Notes: generated from the letters alone by a model not told the origin. Positions 15,928-27,126 are shown, counted from the stretch's first letter. The stretch is 64,000 bases of DNA from Chloroflexota bacterium (GCA_035652535.1 DASRDP010000124.1:62001-126000); one strand, 5' to 3'. Program-made: numbers and translations.

Positions 15928-17178
15928 ATGCCTGAGCCGGGCGCTCGCGACCACAGCGCGGGGCGAGACGAGGCATTGGCCCCTTCGATCGCCACTGACT
16001 TGCGCGACGGTCGAGACCCCGAAGACCTCGCCGACGCGCTTCAATCGTTGTCCGACCCCGAGGCGATCGCCCAGCTCCGCGCGCCGGGTTTGACCGAAGC
16101 GCCGTCCGCCGCCCCCTTCCTGGAACGGGTCGCGCTCTCGGCCCGACCCCCGGTCGCCTCCGTGGCTGCCGATCTCCTCGGGACGGTGCGCCACGTCGAA
16201 GCCGCGAATGCGCTGGATCGCGTCGCCTCCACGTCCGGAGATCGAGCCGTGAAAAAGGCGGCCCGACGCTCCCTGTACCGTCTGGCCAGCCAGGGCATAA
16301 AGCCGGAGAAGGTGGCGGAGACCACCACAGCAACGGTTGGGAGCCGAGCAGCGACGATCTACCGCGTGATCGCCAGCGCATACGACGGAAGCGGATCGCG
16401 CGCGATCTGGTTCGGGGCGGAGCGACCACTGGGGGGCATCTACCTCATCGCCGTGATGTTGAACGACCTCGAGGGTCTCGTGGACGTCACGGTGCGCGAC
16501 ACGACCCGCAAACGTTTCGCGGAGCTGGAAGAGTCGCGGCGCGCGCAGGATCCGACGGCGTGGGTCGAGCTACCCCACGACTACGCCAAGCAGCTCGTCC
16601 AGGAGGCGGCATCCGTGTCGCGGGAGGCGCATCGCCCGATTCCACCGGCGTTCGTCATGTGGTCGGACGTGATTGACAACCCGGATGAGCCATTTGGCCA
16701 GGCGCTGATCTACCGCGAGATCAGCGCGATCGAAGTGCGCCTGCATCCGACCCTGGTCGACGAGTCCCCGCGGCTCTTCGAACAGCCCGAGATCGAACCG
16801 TGGTTTGATCCGCCCAGCGCGACGCGCCGATGGGTGCGCCAGTTGACCGAATCTACCGCGACGCGGCTGATCCTGACCCCGGAAAGTCCACAAGACCGTC
16901 AGGAGCGGATCATCCGCGAGGCCGCCAAGGAGCTGTATCCGCCGAAAGTCTTGAAGGGGCTCCGGCGTCGACTCGAGGAAACCGCCTACATCTTTCAGCG
17001 GACCGGGCGGGAAGTCGAGGCGCGCCGCGCCGTCGCCGCCGCGGTCACCATCGAGGACCTCCGTCCGTTGCAGCCTCTGCACCCGTTCATCCGGGCGCTC
17101 GCCGTCCGGTCCCTGATGATCGGTGTCGAGGTCGAGCGGTCGGGCGCTGAGCCCGCGCGGCTGGCCCTCGCTCCCTAA
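15928..17178 (+). CDS. Uncharacterised protein upstream of the glycogen genes, with HEAT-like N-terminal region
   Basis: I do not recognise this 416-residue protein. No signal peptide or membrane segment is seen. Residues about 25-135 are helical with a repeat-like rhythm ([33 protein letters not shown]), suggesting HEAT-type repeats. The middle (about 140-270) looks like an alpha/beta region with [21 protein letters not shown]. The C-terminal part is charged and helical ([20 protein letters not shown]). glgC begins 11 bases after the stop, so co-transcription with the glycogen genes is likely, under the extended -10 promoter at 15892. A role in glycogen control is only a guess from position. 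Confidence 0.6.
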   Translation: MPEPGARDHSAGRDEALAPSIATDLRDGRDPEDLADALQSLSDPEAIAQLRAPGLTEAPSAAPFLERVALSARPPVASVAADLLGTVRHVEAANALDRVASTSGDRAVKKAARRSLYRLASQGIKPEKVAETTTATVGSRAATIYRVIASAYDGSGSRAIWFGAERPLGGIYLIAVMLNDLEGLVDVTVRDTTRKRFAELEESRRAQDPTAWVELPHDYAKQLVQEAASVSREAHRPIPPAFVMWSDVIDNPDEPFGQALIYREISAIEVRLHPTLVDESPRLFEQPEIEPWFDPPSATRRWVRQLTESTATRLILTPESPQDRQERIIREAAKELYPPKVLKGLRRRLEETAYIFQRTGREVEARRAVAAAVTIEDLRPLQPLHPFIRALAVRSLMIGVEVERSGAEPARLALAP

Positions 17179-17189
17179 GGGATCCAGGC

Positions 17190-18497
17190 GTGCGGAGCGT
17201 TGTGGCGCTGATCCTAGCCGGCGGCCAGGGTGAGCGACTGTCCGTTCTCTCGCGCGAGCGCGCGAAGCCGGCCGTTCCCTTCGGCGGCAAGTACCGCATC
17301 ATCGACTTCACCCTGAGCAACTGTGTGAACTCCGGTATCTACGACGTCGCCATCCTCACCCAGTATCGACCCCACTCGCTCAATGATCACATTGGGATCG
17401 GCCGGCCGTGGGACCTGGATCGAACCCATCGTGGCGTGCGCCTGCTTCAGCCATTCCTGGGCCGTCGGGACTCCGACTGGTACCGAGGCACGGCCGACGC
17501 CGTGAATCAGAACCTCACCTTCATCACCACGCACCGAGACGAGGTCGTTCTCATCCTTTCCGGTGACCACGTGTACCGCATGGATTACCGCCGGATGCTG
17601 GAATTCCACGAGGACCGGGGGGCCGACGTAACGGTGGGCGTGTTCGAAGTGCCGATCGAGGATGCCGGCCGATACGGCACGCTCTTTGCCGACGAGCGCG
17701 GCCGCGTGCTCTCGTTCGATGAGAAGCCCAAAAACCCCCGCAGCAACCTGGTGTCCATGGGCATCTACATCTTCGAAAAGGACATCCTTGCCGAGCGCTT
17801 GGCCGAGGATGCGGCCGCGCGCACGGCGCACGACTTCGGCCGCGACATCATCCCGTCCATGGTGAATCGCGACCGCGTCTATGCGTACCGCTTCCAGGGC
17901 TATTGGCGCGACGTGGGGACCATCGAGAGCTACTGGGATGCGAACATGGAGCTGGTCGAAGATCCGCCCGAGTTTGACCTCTACGATCCTGAATGGGTCA
18001 TCCACACTCGGAGCGAAGAGCGGCCACCAGCCCGGGTGCTGTCCGAGGCGCGGGTGAGTCGCAGCCTCATCAGCCACGGCTGCACGATCTACGGGCAAGT
18101 CGAACATTCGGTCCTGTCCCCAGGGGTCATCATCGAGCCAGGCGCCATTGTGCGGGACTCGATTGTGATGACCGACACCGTGGTGGGGACCGGCGCCGTG
18201 GTGGACCGCTCGATCATCGATAAGGAGGTTCGGGTCGAGCGCGGCGCAATCGTCGGATTCGGCGAGGCCAACGTCATCAATCGCCTCGAGCCCCAGCGTC
18301 TCAACGCCGGCATCACCATCGTGGGGAAGCGCGCGGAGATCCCGGTCGGCGTGCGGATCGGACGGAATTGCATGATCGATGCGCGCGCGCGACTGAGCGA
18401 TTACGGCGGATCCGCCGTCGTTCCGAGCGGCGAATCCATCATCGCCCGATCTACCGAAACCCAGATTCCCGCGCGGCGGACCGCTGCGCGCGCTTAG
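17190..18497 (+). CDS. glgC: Glucose-1-phosphate adenylyltransferase (ADP-glucose pyrophosphorylase)
   Basis: The 435-residue enzyme makes ADP-glucose from glucose-1-phosphate and ATP, the committed step of bacterial glycogen synthesis. The N-terminal nucleotidyltransferase has [31 protein letters not shown] and [10 protein letters not shown]. The SMGIYIF segment and a C-terminal left-handed beta-helix with VVGTGAVVD-type hexapeptides (about 290-400) follow, all as in GlgC. The GTG start follows the preceding stop by 11 bases. The branching enzyme and glycogen synthase genes follow on the same strand. Confidence 0.92.
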   Translation: MRSVVALILAGGQGERLSVLSRERAKPAVPFGGKYRIIDFTLSNCVNSGIYDVAILTQYRPHSLNDHIGIGRPWDLDRTHRGVRLLQPFLGRRDSDWYRGTADAVNQNLTFITTHRDEVVLILSGDHVYRMDYRRMLEFHEDRGADVTVGVFEVPIEDAGRYGTLFADERGRVLSFDEKPKNPRSNLVSMGIYIFEKDILAERLAEDAAARTAHDFGRDIIPSMVNRDRVYAYRFQGYWRDVGTIESYWDANMELVEDPPEFDLYDPEWVIHTRSEERPPARVLSEARVSRSLISHGCTIYGQVEHSVLSPGVIIEPGAIVRDSIVMTDTVVGTGAVVDRSIIDKEVRVERGAIVGFGEANVINRLEPQRLNAGITIVGKRAEIPVGVRIGRNCMIDARARLSDYGGSAVVPSGESIIARSTETQIPARRTAARA

Positions 18498-18590
18498 TCG
18501 GCGCCCCGCTCCTCAGGCGTGCCCGAAGCCCGTAGCGCTCAGTGCGCGACCCGTGGGACAATGAGCTGATGGCCGCACAGGGAGATGGCG

Positions 18591-20300
18591 ATGAAGCTTG
18601 GCGCGTTTACCTTCGTACTGCACTCCCACCTACCGTACTGTCGGCAGGCGGGGAGATGGCCGCACGGAGAAGAGTGGATCCACGAGGCAGCGACGGAGTG
18701 CTACGTGCCGCTCCTTCGGGGACTGTGGGACCTGCGCGATGAGGGAGTCGCGTTCAAGTCGACGATCGGTCTCACTCCAATCCTCGTGGAGCAGCTTCGT
18801 GACCCGCTGGTCAACGAGCACCTCGAGCAATACATTCGCGGGCTGATCGACGCGGCGTCGAGTGACGTTGCGCGGCATCAGCGCGCCGGTTCGGAGCGGC
18901 TTGCGGCCTTGGCGTCGCGCTATCGGTCCCTGTACGCGGAGACGCTGCAAACCTACCTCGACCGGCTTGGTGGAGACGTCGTTGGGGCCTTCAAGAGCCT
19001 GCAGGACTCCGGCCATATCGAGATCGCGACGTCAGCCGCCACGCACGGGTACCTGCCCCTCTTCGAGCGCGAGTCATCCGTGGCGGCGCAGGTGGCGGTA
19101 GGACTCGATGCGTACCGCCGAATCTTCGGTCGGCGCCCGACCGCGATCTGGCTGCCCGAGTGCGCGTACCGCCCCGCGCGGACGGTGACCATCGACGGCG
19201 TCCCGATCCGCCAGGCAGGCCTGGAGGAGGTCCTCGCCGACTACGATTTGCAGGTCTTTTTCAGCGAAACGCACACGGTGGAGGGCGGCACGCCCGTGGG
19301 CAAGGCCGCGGGCGACACGATTGGACCCTACGGCGACGTCCCGCGGCGCTACTCCGTCCCGCTTTCGAGCCCGGCTACACCCCACCATGGCACCACATTT
19401 GAGCCGTACTATGTCGGCTCGACGCACGTTGCTGTCATCGCGCGCAACAATCGCACAGGCATGCAGGTCTGGTCCGCCGAGCACGGCTATCCCGGCGACT
19501 ACGCGTACCGAGAGTTCCACAAGCGTGACGGGGTATCCGGGATGCGGTACTGGCGCATTACCGGACGTCGAGTGGACCTGGCGGACAAGGCGGAATACGA
19601 TTTCGATCGGGCGCGCGATGCGATGAATAGCCATGCGCGCCACTTTGCCCAGCTCGTGGAGGACCTGGTCGCAGGCTACCACGCGCAGACCGGTCGCTAT
19701 GGCATCGTGAGCTGCGCCTACGACACCGAGCTGTTCGGCCACTGGTGGTTCGAAGGTACCGACTGGCTGCGCGAGGTGCTACGGCTTCTCGCCGCGAGCG
19801 ACGTCGTCGACCTGACAACGGCAAGCGAGTTCGTCCAGCTGCATCCTCCAGAGCACCACATCACCCTTCCCGAGAGCTCCTGGGGCCAGGGCGGGGGCGA
19901 CTTCACCTGGAAGAACGTCGACACGGAGTGGATGTGGCCCGTGATCCATGAACGCGAACGCAGGATCGAATGTATCGCCGACCGACACACCCACGCGAAC
20001 GATCTGGAGGCGGCGGTGCTCAAGCAGGCCGCGCGCGAAGCGCTGTTGCTCCAGAGCAGCGATTGGCCATTCCTCGTGACCACGGGCCAGGCGCGGGAGT
20101 ACGCCATCGAGCGATTCGAGGGGCACGTCGAACGGTTCGATCGTCTGGCGTCGGCGCTCGAGAGCGGAACCGTCGACGCGCGGGCGAGGGCGCTGGCCGA
20201 CGAGCTATACGATCGTGATAATCCGTTCGCCGACATCGACTGGCGAACGTTTCAAAGCTCGACGAGCGCGCAGCCGCGTCGTCGGTCGGCCGCCAGTTGA
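18591..20300 (+). CDS. GH57 family 1,4-alpha-glucan branching enzyme
   Basis: The 569-residue protein has the GH57 N-terminal motif HSHLPY, the nucleophile Glu190 in WLPECAYRP, and the acid/base Asp378 in AYDTELFGHWW, followed by a helical C-terminal domain with SSDWPFL. These match the Thermus/Thermococcus-type branching enzymes that introduce alpha-1,6 branches into glycogen. It replaces the GH13 GlgB, none of which is seen. ATG 18591 (GGAGA five bases upstream) is preferred over ATG 18585, which lies too close to the ribosome-binding site. Its TGA overlaps the TTG start of glgA by 4 bases. Confidence 0.88.
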   Translation: MKLGAFTFVLHSHLPYCRQAGRWPHGEEWIHEAATECYVPLLRGLWDLRDEGVAFKSTIGLTPILVEQLRDPLVNEHLEQYIRGLIDAASSDVARHQRAGSERLAALASRYRSLYAETLQTYLDRLGGDVVGAFKSLQDSGHIEIATSAATHGYLPLFERESSVAAQVAVGLDAYRRIFGRRPTAIWLPECAYRPARTVTIDGVPIRQAGLEEVLADYDLQVFFSETHTVEGGTPVGKAAGDTIGPYGDVPRRYSVPLSSPATPHHGTTFEPYYVGSTHVAVIARNNRTGMQVWSAEHGYPGDYAYREFHKRDGVSGMRYWRITGRRVDLADKAEYDFDRARDAMNSHARHFAQLVEDLVAGYHAQTGRYGIVSCAYDTELFGHWWFEGTDWLREVLRLLAASDVVDLTTASEFVQLHPPEHHITLPESSWGQGGGDFTWKNVDTEWMWPVIHERERRIECIADRHTHANDLEAAVLKQAAREALLLQSSDWPFLVTTGQAREYAIERFEGHVERFDRLASALESGTVDARARALADELYDRDNPFADIDWRTFQSSTSAQPRRRSAAS

Positions 20301-21793
20301 GCGCGGGCCCGCGGAACGCGACCGCTCCCGTCAAGGTCCTGTTCGTCGCCGCCGAGGTCGCTCCCTTCGTCAAGGTGGGAGGTCTCGCGGACGTGGCGGG
20401 CGCACTCCCGAAGGCGCTGTGCGCCATGGGCCACGACGTACGCGTCGTTATGCCGCTCTATCGGCAAATCGATCGCAATGCGCGCGGCGTGCGGCGAACC
20501 AACGCCAGCGCGATCGCGGTTCCGGGCAGCGACGCCCCGGCGGAGCTGTACGAATCGAAGATGGGCGCCGTGACGGTGTACCTGATTGCCAGCAACCGCT
20601 TCTTCGACCGCGACGGCGTGTACGGCTTTCCGGACGACACCGAACGATTCCTGTATTTCTGCTGGGCTGCGCTCTCGGTGTTGGACGCTGTGGATTGGGA
20701 GCCCGAGGTCATCCACTGCAACGATTGGCACACGGCGGTGATTCCCTACTGGCTTCGAACGCGACGCGATCTTCCGCAACGGGCGCGGGCGTCGGCATCG
20801 CTGCTGACGATCCACAACCTCGCCTATCAGGGGGCCTTCGACCCGGGAAAGCTCGGACCGCCGTGGGTCGATCCGGCCACGCTTCGGAAGCGCGGAGACG
20901 GCGGCGCCGACCTCATGAGCCAGGGGATCCAGTTCGCGGATCTCATCAGCACCGTGAGTGAGCAATACGCTCACGAAATCACGACGCCCGAGTTCGGCGA
21001 GGGTCTCGACGGGCTTCTGACGTCACGGCAGAATCAGCTCCGGGGCATTCTGAACGGGATCGACTACGAGACCTTCGATCCTGCTCGGGATCCGCACATT
21101 GCCATGAACTACTCAGCCGACGACGTCCGGGGAAAGGCGGCGTGTAAAGCTGCGTTGCAGCGCGAGATGGGGTTCGACGTAAACCCCCGCACGCCGGTGG
21201 TCGCACTGATCGGCCGACTGGCCGACCAGAAGGGATTCGACCTCGTCGCTGAGGTGCTGGAGCCCCTCACGGCCGAGGCGAATGTTCAGGTCGTGGTCCT
21301 GGGTACCGGAGACCAACGGTATCACGACCTCTTTCGCGTCCTTGCGTCCCACAACCGGGCGCGCATAGCCGTGAACCTGACCTTTGACGAGGCGCTCGCT
21401 CAGCGGATCTACGCCGGCGCCGACGCGTTCCTGATGCCGTCTCGATTCGAGCCGTGCGGACTGGGGCAGATGATCGCGCTCCGGTATGGGACGGTGCCGA
21501 TCGTGCGGGCCACCGGAGGCCTGGCTGACACGGTCCAGGACTACCAGCCGTCGACACAGCGGGGGACCGGTTTTGTCTTTCGTCGCTATGACGCGACCGC
21601 GCTCACCTTCGCGGTTGGGCGCGCCCTGGAGGTGTATCGCGACGCCGAGCGGTGGCGCGGAATTCAGGAGCGCGGCATGCGCCAGGATTTCTCGTGGGGC
21701 GCGTCGGCGGCGCGCTACGTCGAGGCGTACCGCGACGCCTGCGCCCTGCGGCGACAGGACCCCTCGCCCGTTCCGAGGGGGATGGGCGGGTGA
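20297..21793 (+). CDS. glgA: Glycogen synthase (ADP-glucose:glucan glucosyltransferase, GT5)
   Basis: The 498-residue GT5 enzyme elongates alpha-1,4-glucan from ADP-glucose. It has KVGGLADVAGALPKAL near the N-terminus (sugar nucleotide binding), ICNDWHTA-like HCNDWHTAVIPYWL, LTIHNLAYQG, and the C-terminal RLADQKGFDL and PSRFEPCGLGQM segments. It starts at TTG in a TTGA overlap with the branching enzyme stop, so translation is coupled. Ends 13 bases before the convergent dapA stop; no terminator hairpin is apparent between them. Confidence 0.92.
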   Translation: MSAGPRNATAPVKVLFVAAEVAPFVKVGGLADVAGALPKALCAMGHDVRVVMPLYRQIDRNARGVRRTNASAIAVPGSDAPAELYESKMGAVTVYLIASNRFFDRDGVYGFPDDTERFLYFCWAALSVLDAVDWEPEVIHCNDWHTAVIPYWLRTRRDLPQRARASASLLTIHNLAYQGAFDPGKLGPPWVDPATLRKRGDGGADLMSQGIQFADLISTVSEQYAHEITTPEFGEGLDGLLTSRQNQLRGILNGIDYETFDPARDPHIAMNYSADDVRGKAACKAALQREMGFDVNPRTPVVALIGRLADQKGFDLVAEVLEPLTAEANVQVVVLGTGDQRYHDLFRVLASHNRARIAVNLTFDEALAQRIYAGADAFLMPSRFEPCGLGQMIALRYGTVPIVRATGGLADTVQDYQPSTQRGTGFVFRRYDATALTFAVGRALEVYRDAERWRGIQERGMRQDFSWGASAARYVEAYRDACALRRQDPSPVPRGMGG

Positions 21794-21806
21794 TCGCGTC
21801 GCGGGG

Positions 21807-22709
21807 TTAGGCGGGGGCGGGAGCGGGCAAGTCGACCGTAATGCCGGCGAGCGCTCGATCCATGACCTGCGCCGACCGCTCGTCGATCTCCACCAGCGGC
21901 AGCCGTAATCCGCCGCACGAAAAGCCGCAGCGCGCCAGCGCGTACTTCAGCGGAATGGGACTCGTCGTCGCAAAGAGGGCGCTAAAGAGGGGTGAGAGCG
22001 ACGCGTGGATCCGTGCCGCCTCCTCCGGGACGCCCTCGACGGCGCATGCGATCATGCGAGCGAGCTGCCTCCCGACCAGATGGCTCGCGACGCTCACGAC
22101 TCCGTAGCCGCCGAGGGCCAGGATCGGGAGGGTCACGGCGTCGTCCCCGCTCCACACGCGGAAGCCCGGCTCGGCGTCGCGAATGATGGTGGCGATTGCC
22201 TCCATGTTGCCGCTCGCCTCTTTCACGCCGACGATGTTGGGAGTGCGGCTCAGACGGATCGTCGTCTCCGGAAGCATGTTCGTCGATGTTCGGCTTGGAA
22301 TGTTGTAGAGGAGGATCGGGATGCTGACGGCGTCGGCGATTGCGCGAAAATGCCGCTCGAGGCCGGCCTGGGGCGGCTTGTTGTACCAGGGCACCGTCCC
22401 GAGAATACCGTCGACCCCGAGGCGCTCGGCCTCCTGGCTGAAGCGCACGCTCTCCGCCGTGTCGTACCCGCACGTCCCGGCGATGACAGCCGCGCGATCG
22501 CCCACGGCGTCTTTGATCTCCGAAAACAGCCGGGCCTTCTCCTGGTGGGTCATGGTGGGCGCTTCGCCCGTCGTGCCCGCGATGACGAGGCTCTGCGTTC
22601 CCGACGCGAGCAGCGCATCAGCGAGCTGGCGAGCGCGCGGATAGTCCACCGAGCCATCATCAGCAAAGGGCGTGGCCATGGCGGTAATGAGGCGGCCAAA
22701 CGGTTGCAT
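21807..22709 (-). CDS. dapA: 4-hydroxy-tetrahydrodipicolinate synthase
   Basis: The 300-residue class I aldolase condenses pyruvate with aspartate semialdehyde in lysine/diaminopimelate synthesis. It has AGTTGEAPTM, Tyr135 in LLYNIPSRT, and Schiff-base Lys163 in VGVKEASG. It is the last gene of the rpsO-pnp-dapB-asd-dapA unit, 9 bases after asd, which makes the assignment firm and separates it from the DapA-like aldolase at 1507. Confidence 0.93.
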   Translation of the reverse strand: MQPFGRLITAMATPFADDGSVDYPRARQLADALLASGTQSLVIAGTTGEAPTMTHQEKARLFSEIKDAVGDRAAVIAGTCGYDTAESVRFSQEAERLGVDGILGTVPWYNKPPQAGLERHFRAIADAVSIPILLYNIPSRTSTNMLPETTIRLSRTPNIVGVKEASGNMEAIATIIRDAEPGFRVWSGDDAVTLPILALGGYGVVSVASHLVGRQLARMIACAVEGVPEEAARIHASLSPLFSALFATTSPIPLKYALARCGFSCGGLRLPLVEIDERSAQVMDRALAGITVDLPAPAPA

Positions 22710-22718
22710 CCGTCTACC

Positions 22719-23777
22719 TCAGGCGAAAAGCAGCTCGGCCACCTGCACGGCGTTCAGGGCGGCGCCCTTTCGCAGATTGTCGGAGACGATCCACATCGCG
22801 ATCCCGTTCGGGTGCGAGATGTCGCTCCGGATTCTGCCGACAAACACCTCGTCGCGGCCGGCGGCCTGCAAAGGCAAAGGGTACCGCGATTCGAAGGGCT
22901 CGTCCACCACGGCGATGCCCGGCGCGGACGCCAAGATCGCGCGCGCCTCCCCCGCTGTCATGGGGTGCGAAAGCTCGACGTGGACGGCTTCGGAGTGGCC
23001 GACCTCAACCGGGACCCTCACGGTCGTGGCGGAGATGGCGATATCTGGCGCGTGCATGATCTTCCGCGTCTCGTTGACCAGCTTCATCTCTTCGCTGGTG
23101 TATCCGTTGTCTCGGAAAGATCCGATGTGCGGGAGCACGTTGAGGACGATGGGATGCGGATACGCCGACGTTTCCAGGCCGGGCGCGTGCGCCGAGAGCG
23201 GGGCCGTCGAAGCTCCGGATCCGTTCTGCGCGCGCGCCGCGTCGACCACGGCCAGGGTTTGGGTCCGCAGCTCCTCGACCGCGGCGGCGCCGGTGCCCGA
23301 CACGGCCTGATACGAGTCCACGATGACGCGGGTGATCGGGTTGGCGCGGTGGATGGGTGCCAGCGCCACGACCATCTGGATCGTTGAGCAATTCGGACCC
23401 GCGATGATGCCACGGTGTCGATGCGCATCGTCAGGATTGACCTCGGGCACGACCAATGGGATCGCCGGGTCCATCCGCCACGCGGCGCTATCGTCGATCA
23501 CGACGGCGCCGGCGCGCGCTGCGATCGGGGCCATCTCGCGACTGATCTCCTCGTCGACGGAGAAGAACGCGAGATCTACGCCGTCGAACGAGTCGGCCCG
23601 GGCCGCGTGGACGGGGATCTCCTGGCCCTTGAACCGCACGGTCTTGCCTTCCGAGCGCTCGGATGCGAGCGGGCGCAGCTCCGCGACCGGGAAGCCGCGC
23701 TCTTCGAGCACGCGAAGGAAGGTGCGCCCGACGAGGCCGGTCGCACCCAGGACGGCGACGGTGAGATGACGATTCAA
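22719..23777 (-). CDS. asd: Aspartate-semialdehyde dehydrogenase
   Basis: The 352-residue enzyme makes aspartate-4-semialdehyde from aspartyl phosphate with NADPH, feeding lysine, threonine and methionine. It has GATGLVGRTFLRVL at the N-terminus, the active-site Cys130 in GPNCSTIQM, and a downstream VELSHPMT segment. It lies 18 bases after dapB and 9 before dapA. Confidence 0.93.
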   Translation of the reverse strand: MNRHLTVAVLGATGLVGRTFLRVLEERGFPVAELRPLASERSEGKTVRFKGQEIPVHAARADSFDGVDLAFFSVDEEISREMAPIAARAGAVVIDDSAAWRMDPAIPLVVPEVNPDDAHRHRGIIAGPNCSTIQMVVALAPIHRANPITRVIVDSYQAVSGTGAAAVEELRTQTLAVVDAARAQNGSGASTAPLSAHAPGLETSAYPHPIVLNVLPHIGSFRDNGYTSEEMKLVNETRKIMHAPDIAISATTVRVPVEVGHSEAVHVELSHPMTAGEARAILASAPGIAVVDEPFESRYPLPLQAAGRDEVFVGRIRSDISHPNGIAMWIVSDNLRKGAALNAVQVAELLFA

Positions 23778-23795
23778 GGACTCCTCCCCAGCGTA

Positions 23796-24614
23796 CTACG
23801 TGAGATCCATGAGCTGGTCGAGCCCGTACACGAGCCCGACTCGTCCCCGCAGATGTTTGAGGGCGTAGATGACCCCCGGAACGAACGAGTCCCGGCCGAT
23901 CGAGTCGTGCCGGATGGTGAGCGACTGGCCCGGCCCGCCGAACACGACCTGATGCGAGGCGACGAACCCGGGCATCCGCAGGCTGTGGATGTGAACGTCG
24001 GAGCCGATGCCGCCGCGCGTGCCGGGTATCGTGTGCTTGGTGACGTGATCACCGCTGAACGGCCTGTCGCGCGCGGCTCGCATCGCCTCGGCCACCATCA
24101 GTGCCGTGCCGGACGGCGCGTCGATCTTTCCGTCGTGGTGGGTCTCGATGATCTCGGCGCTGTCGAAGAATTTGCTCGCCAGACGGGCGAACTGCATCAG
24201 CAAATTGGCGCCGATGGCGAAGTTGGGGGCGACGAGCGCCGCGACACCCGACGTGCGCGCGAAGGAGTCAATCTCTTTCAGATCGCTCGGCGCCAGGCCC
24301 GTCGTGCCGATCACGATGGGGATGCCGCGTCCGAGCGCCGTCTCGGCGTTCTCCCTCGCGGCCTCTGCCGTGGTGAAGTCCACGACTGCGTCGACCTCGA
24401 CCAGCGTGAGCAGATCCGACAGGGATGTCGTGATGGGGATGTCGGGCGGCGGCGATCCGTCGATGGGAGGCCGAGGATCGCACCCGCCGACGACGACCAG
24501 CGCAGGGTCCTCAGCGAGGCTGACACGCATCTCCTGGCCCATCCGGCCGAGGACTCCGCAGATCGCGACGCGAATGGGTCGAGTAGAAGCTGACGTGGCG
24601 CCCTCCGTCGCCAC
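23796..24614 (-). CDS. dapB: 4-hydroxy-tetrahydrodipicolinate reductase
   Basis: The 272-residue enzyme reduces hydroxytetrahydrodipicolinate with NAD(P)H. It has CGVLGRMGQEM for cofactor binding and the family active-site motif ETHHDGKIDAPSGTAL. The gene starts 2 bases after pnp ends, so the DAP genes are tied to the RNA-processing genes upstream. Confidence 0.92.
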   Translation of the reverse strand: MATEGATSASTRPIRVAICGVLGRMGQEMRVSLAEDPALVVVGGCDPRPPIDGSPPPDIPITTSLSDLLTLVEVDAVVDFTTAEAARENAETALGRGIPIVIGTTGLAPSDLKEIDSFARTSGVAALVAPNFAIGANLLMQFARLASKFFDSAEIIETHHDGKIDAPSGTALMVAEAMRAARDRPFSGDHVTKHTIPGTRGGIGSDVHIHSLRMPGFVASHQVVFGGPGQSLTIRHDSIGRDSFVPGVIYALKHLRGRVGLVYGLDQLMDLT

Positions 24615-24616
24615 GA

Positions 24617-27004
24617 TCAGTCCTCGTGCGGCAGGCCCTCATCCCACCGGGGATTCGGGCGCGCCACGGGTGGGCGGTCGTGCAGCGGCGCCGGTCCTCG
24701 CGGTGGCCGCTCGGGCGCACCGGGTCGCGCAGGGGGACGATGGCGCTCGGGCGGGCCTCCTTCACGCCGTGGGCCCCCCGAGGGCTCGCGCGGTCGATCG
24801 AAGCCGCGACCGCCACCTCGGATGATGTTCCCCTGGGTCGGTCGGCCTGCGTTCTCGCGGCCGTTGGGTCCGCGCCCGCCGGCGCCCGTCGGCATGGGCG
24901 GCCGACCCGGGCCTTCGCCCTCGGGAGTCGGAGCGAGCAGCGCGCGCCGCGAGAGATTGATCCGCCCCTGCCGGTCGATCTCCGTCACCAGGACCGTGAT
25001 CTCATCGCCGATCTTGACGACGTCTTCGACCGAGGGGACGCGATAGTCGGCTAGCTCGGAGATGTGGACGAGGCCCTCCTTACCCGGAAGGACCTCGACG
25101 AACGCTCCGAACGCCATGATGCGAGTCACTTTGCCGGTGTAGATGGTGCCAACTTCAACGTCCCGGGTGAGGCCTCGAATGATGTCGATGGCCTTCTGCG
25201 TGTTCTCCGCGCTGGTCGAGCCGATGAGCACCGTGCCGTCGTCTTCGATGTCGATGGTGCACTTCGTCTCTTCGGTGATTCGCCGGATGACCTTGCCACC
25301 CGGGCCGATGATGTCGCGAATGCGGTCGGGGTTGATGGTGATCTTCGTGATCCGCGGGGCGTATGGCGACAGCTCCGGCCGCGTGACCTGGATGGCTTGA
25401 CGCATTTTATCGAGGATGAACATGCGCGCTTCGTGCGCCTGCGCCAGGGCTTCGCGCATGATCGTCGGCGTGATGCCGCGCACCTTGATGTCCATCTGGA
25501 GACCGCAGACCCCGTGGACCGTGCCGGCGACTTTGAAATCCATGTCGCCAAGGAAGTCCTCGACTCCCTGGATATCGGTCAGGATGCGATACGTGCCATC
25601 GTCCCGAGTCACCAGACCCATCGCGATGCCCGAGACGGGCTCGCGGATGGGCACGCCGGCGTCCATGAGGGCAAGTGTCCCAGCGCACACGCTGCCCATT
25701 GAGGTCGATCCGTTGGAAGAGAGGACCTCGGCGACGAGGCGGATGGTGTAGGGGAACTCGGCCTCGTCGGGCAGCACGGCCTGGAGCGACCGCTCAACGA
25801 GATGGCCGTGCCCGATGTCGCGGCGCGAGGGGCCCGTCATGCGGCGAGCCTCGCCCGTGCTGTACGGCGGAAAGTTGTAATGGTGCATGAACCGCTTCGA
25901 CTCATCCACGCCGATGCCGTCGATGATCTGCTCGTCACTCGCGGTCCCGAGGGTGGCAACGCTCAGCACCTGCGTTTGGCCGCGCGTGAACAGCCCTGAC
26001 CCATGGGTCCGGGGGAGAACGCCGACCTCGCAACTGATGGGGCGGATCTCGGTGAGGGCGCGTCCGTCCGGCCGAAGGCCCCGGTCCAGGATCGCGTTCC
26101 GGACAGTCTCCTTCTCCAGCGATCCGAAGATCTTCCCAATCGTCTTCTCATCGTGCCCGCGGCTCACGAACTCCGCGATCATCGCCGAGCGAACCGCGTC
26201 CACCGCCGCTTCGCGCTGGGCCTTGTCGGGGTTGAAGACGGCCTCGCTGAGCTGCTGCCCGAGCCAGGCGCGTACGTCTTCGTCTAGCTCCGGATGCTCC
26301 TCGGCGCCGGGATACGAGCGCTTGGGCTTTCCGACGAGCGCGACGAGCCGGTTCTGCAGCTCGTTCAGCTCCTGGAGCGCCCGATGTCCGAACTCAATGG
26401 CCTGGAGCATCGTCTCTTCGGGAAGCTCGAGCGCGCCGGCCTCTACCATCATCACGGCGTCCGCCGTGCCCGCGACCATGAGGTCGAGCTTGCTGTAGGT
26501 CAGCTCGGACAGGGTGGGATTGATGACGAACTCGTCGCCGATGTACCCGACGCGCACGCCGGACACGGGCCCGTGGAACGGGATATCGGAGATGCACAGG
26601 GCGGCGGAAGCGCCGAGGATGGACAGCTCCGAGGGGTCGTTCTGCTGGTCGGTCGAGAGGACCGTGATGATGATCTGCGTTTCGTTCCGGTAGTCTTTCG
26701 GGAAAAGCGGGCGAATCGGTCGATCGGTGAGCCGGGCGGCCAGAATCGCCGACTCGCCTGCGCGACCCTCGCGCTTGAAGAAGCCGCCCGGGATCTTGCC
26801 CGCGGCGTACATCTTCTCTTCGTAATCCACCGTGAGAGGGAAGAAGTCGATCCCTTCCCGCGGGGAGTTCGAGCTCACCGCCGTTGCGAGGATCACCGAG
26901 TCGCCGTAGCGCACCAGCACGGCGCCGTCGGCAAGCCCCGCCAGGCGGCCGCTTTCAAGGGTAAGGGTGCGTCCAGCGAAATCGATGGACAGGGATTCGG
27001 TCAT
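24617..27004 (-). CDS. pnp: Polyribonucleotide nucleotidyltransferase
   Basis: The 795-residue phosphorolytic 3'-5' exoribonuclease contains two RNase PH domains (about 1-215 and 310-540), the KH domain ([20 protein letters not shown], about 555-610), and the S1 domain (about 625-695; [23 protein letters not shown]). A C-terminal tail of about 90 residues is rich in Gly, Pro and Arg ([27 protein letters not shown]), longer than in E. coli and likely an unstructured RNA- or partner-binding tail. It follows rpsO, as in many bacteria, where the two are co-expressed. Confidence 0.94.
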   Translation of the reverse strand: MTESLSIDFAGRTLTLESGRLAGLADGAVLVRYGDSVILATAVSSNSPREGIDFFPLTVDYEEKMYAAGKIPGGFFKREGRAGESAILAARLTDRPIRPLFPKDYRNETQIIITVLSTDQQNDPSELSILGASAALCISDIPFHGPVSGVRVGYIGDEFVINPTLSELTYSKLDLMVAGTADAVMMVEAGALELPEETMLQAIEFGHRALQELNELQNRLVALVGKPKRSYPGAEEHPELDEDVRAWLGQQLSEAVFNPDKAQREAAVDAVRSAMIAEFVSRGHDEKTIGKIFGSLEKETVRNAILDRGLRPDGRALTEIRPISCEVGVLPRTHGSGLFTRGQTQVLSVATLGTASDEQIIDGIGVDESKRFMHHYNFPPYSTGEARRMTGPSRRDIGHGHLVERSLQAVLPDEAEFPYTIRLVAEVLSSNGSTSMGSVCAGTLALMDAGVPIREPVSGIAMGLVTRDDGTYRILTDIQGVEDFLGDMDFKVAGTVHGVCGLQMDIKVRGITPTIMREALAQAHEARMFILDKMRQAIQVTRPELSPYAPRITKITINPDRIRDIIGPGGKVIRRITEETKCTIDIEDDGTVLIGSTSAENTQKAIDIIRGLTRDVEVGTIYTGKVTRIMAFGAFVEVLPGKEGLVHISELADYRVPSVEDVVKIGDEITVLVTEIDRQGRINLSRRALLAPTPEGEGPGRPPMPTGAGGRGPNGRENAGRPTQGNIIRGGGRGFDRPREPSGGPRREGGPPERHRPPARPGAPERPPRGPAPLHDRPPVARPNPRWDEGLPHED

Positions 27005-27126
27005 TTGGCGCTCCTTCGCCGCAGAGCGGGAGGCCGGAATCGCGAAGCCGCGGGGGAGAAGGTTGCGACCCGGGGAGGTGGGCCCGACCGTCTACCGTTT
27101 GAGGACTGCACCGGTGAAGGATCGCG

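Noticed and set aside
22005-24593. Long plus-strand open frames of 460 and 392 codons opposite dapA, asd and dapB
   Set aside because: They run antisense to well-identified enzymes in one fixed codon register, have Arg/Gly/Asp-rich composition and no domain. They reflect the GC-rich third positions of the real genes.
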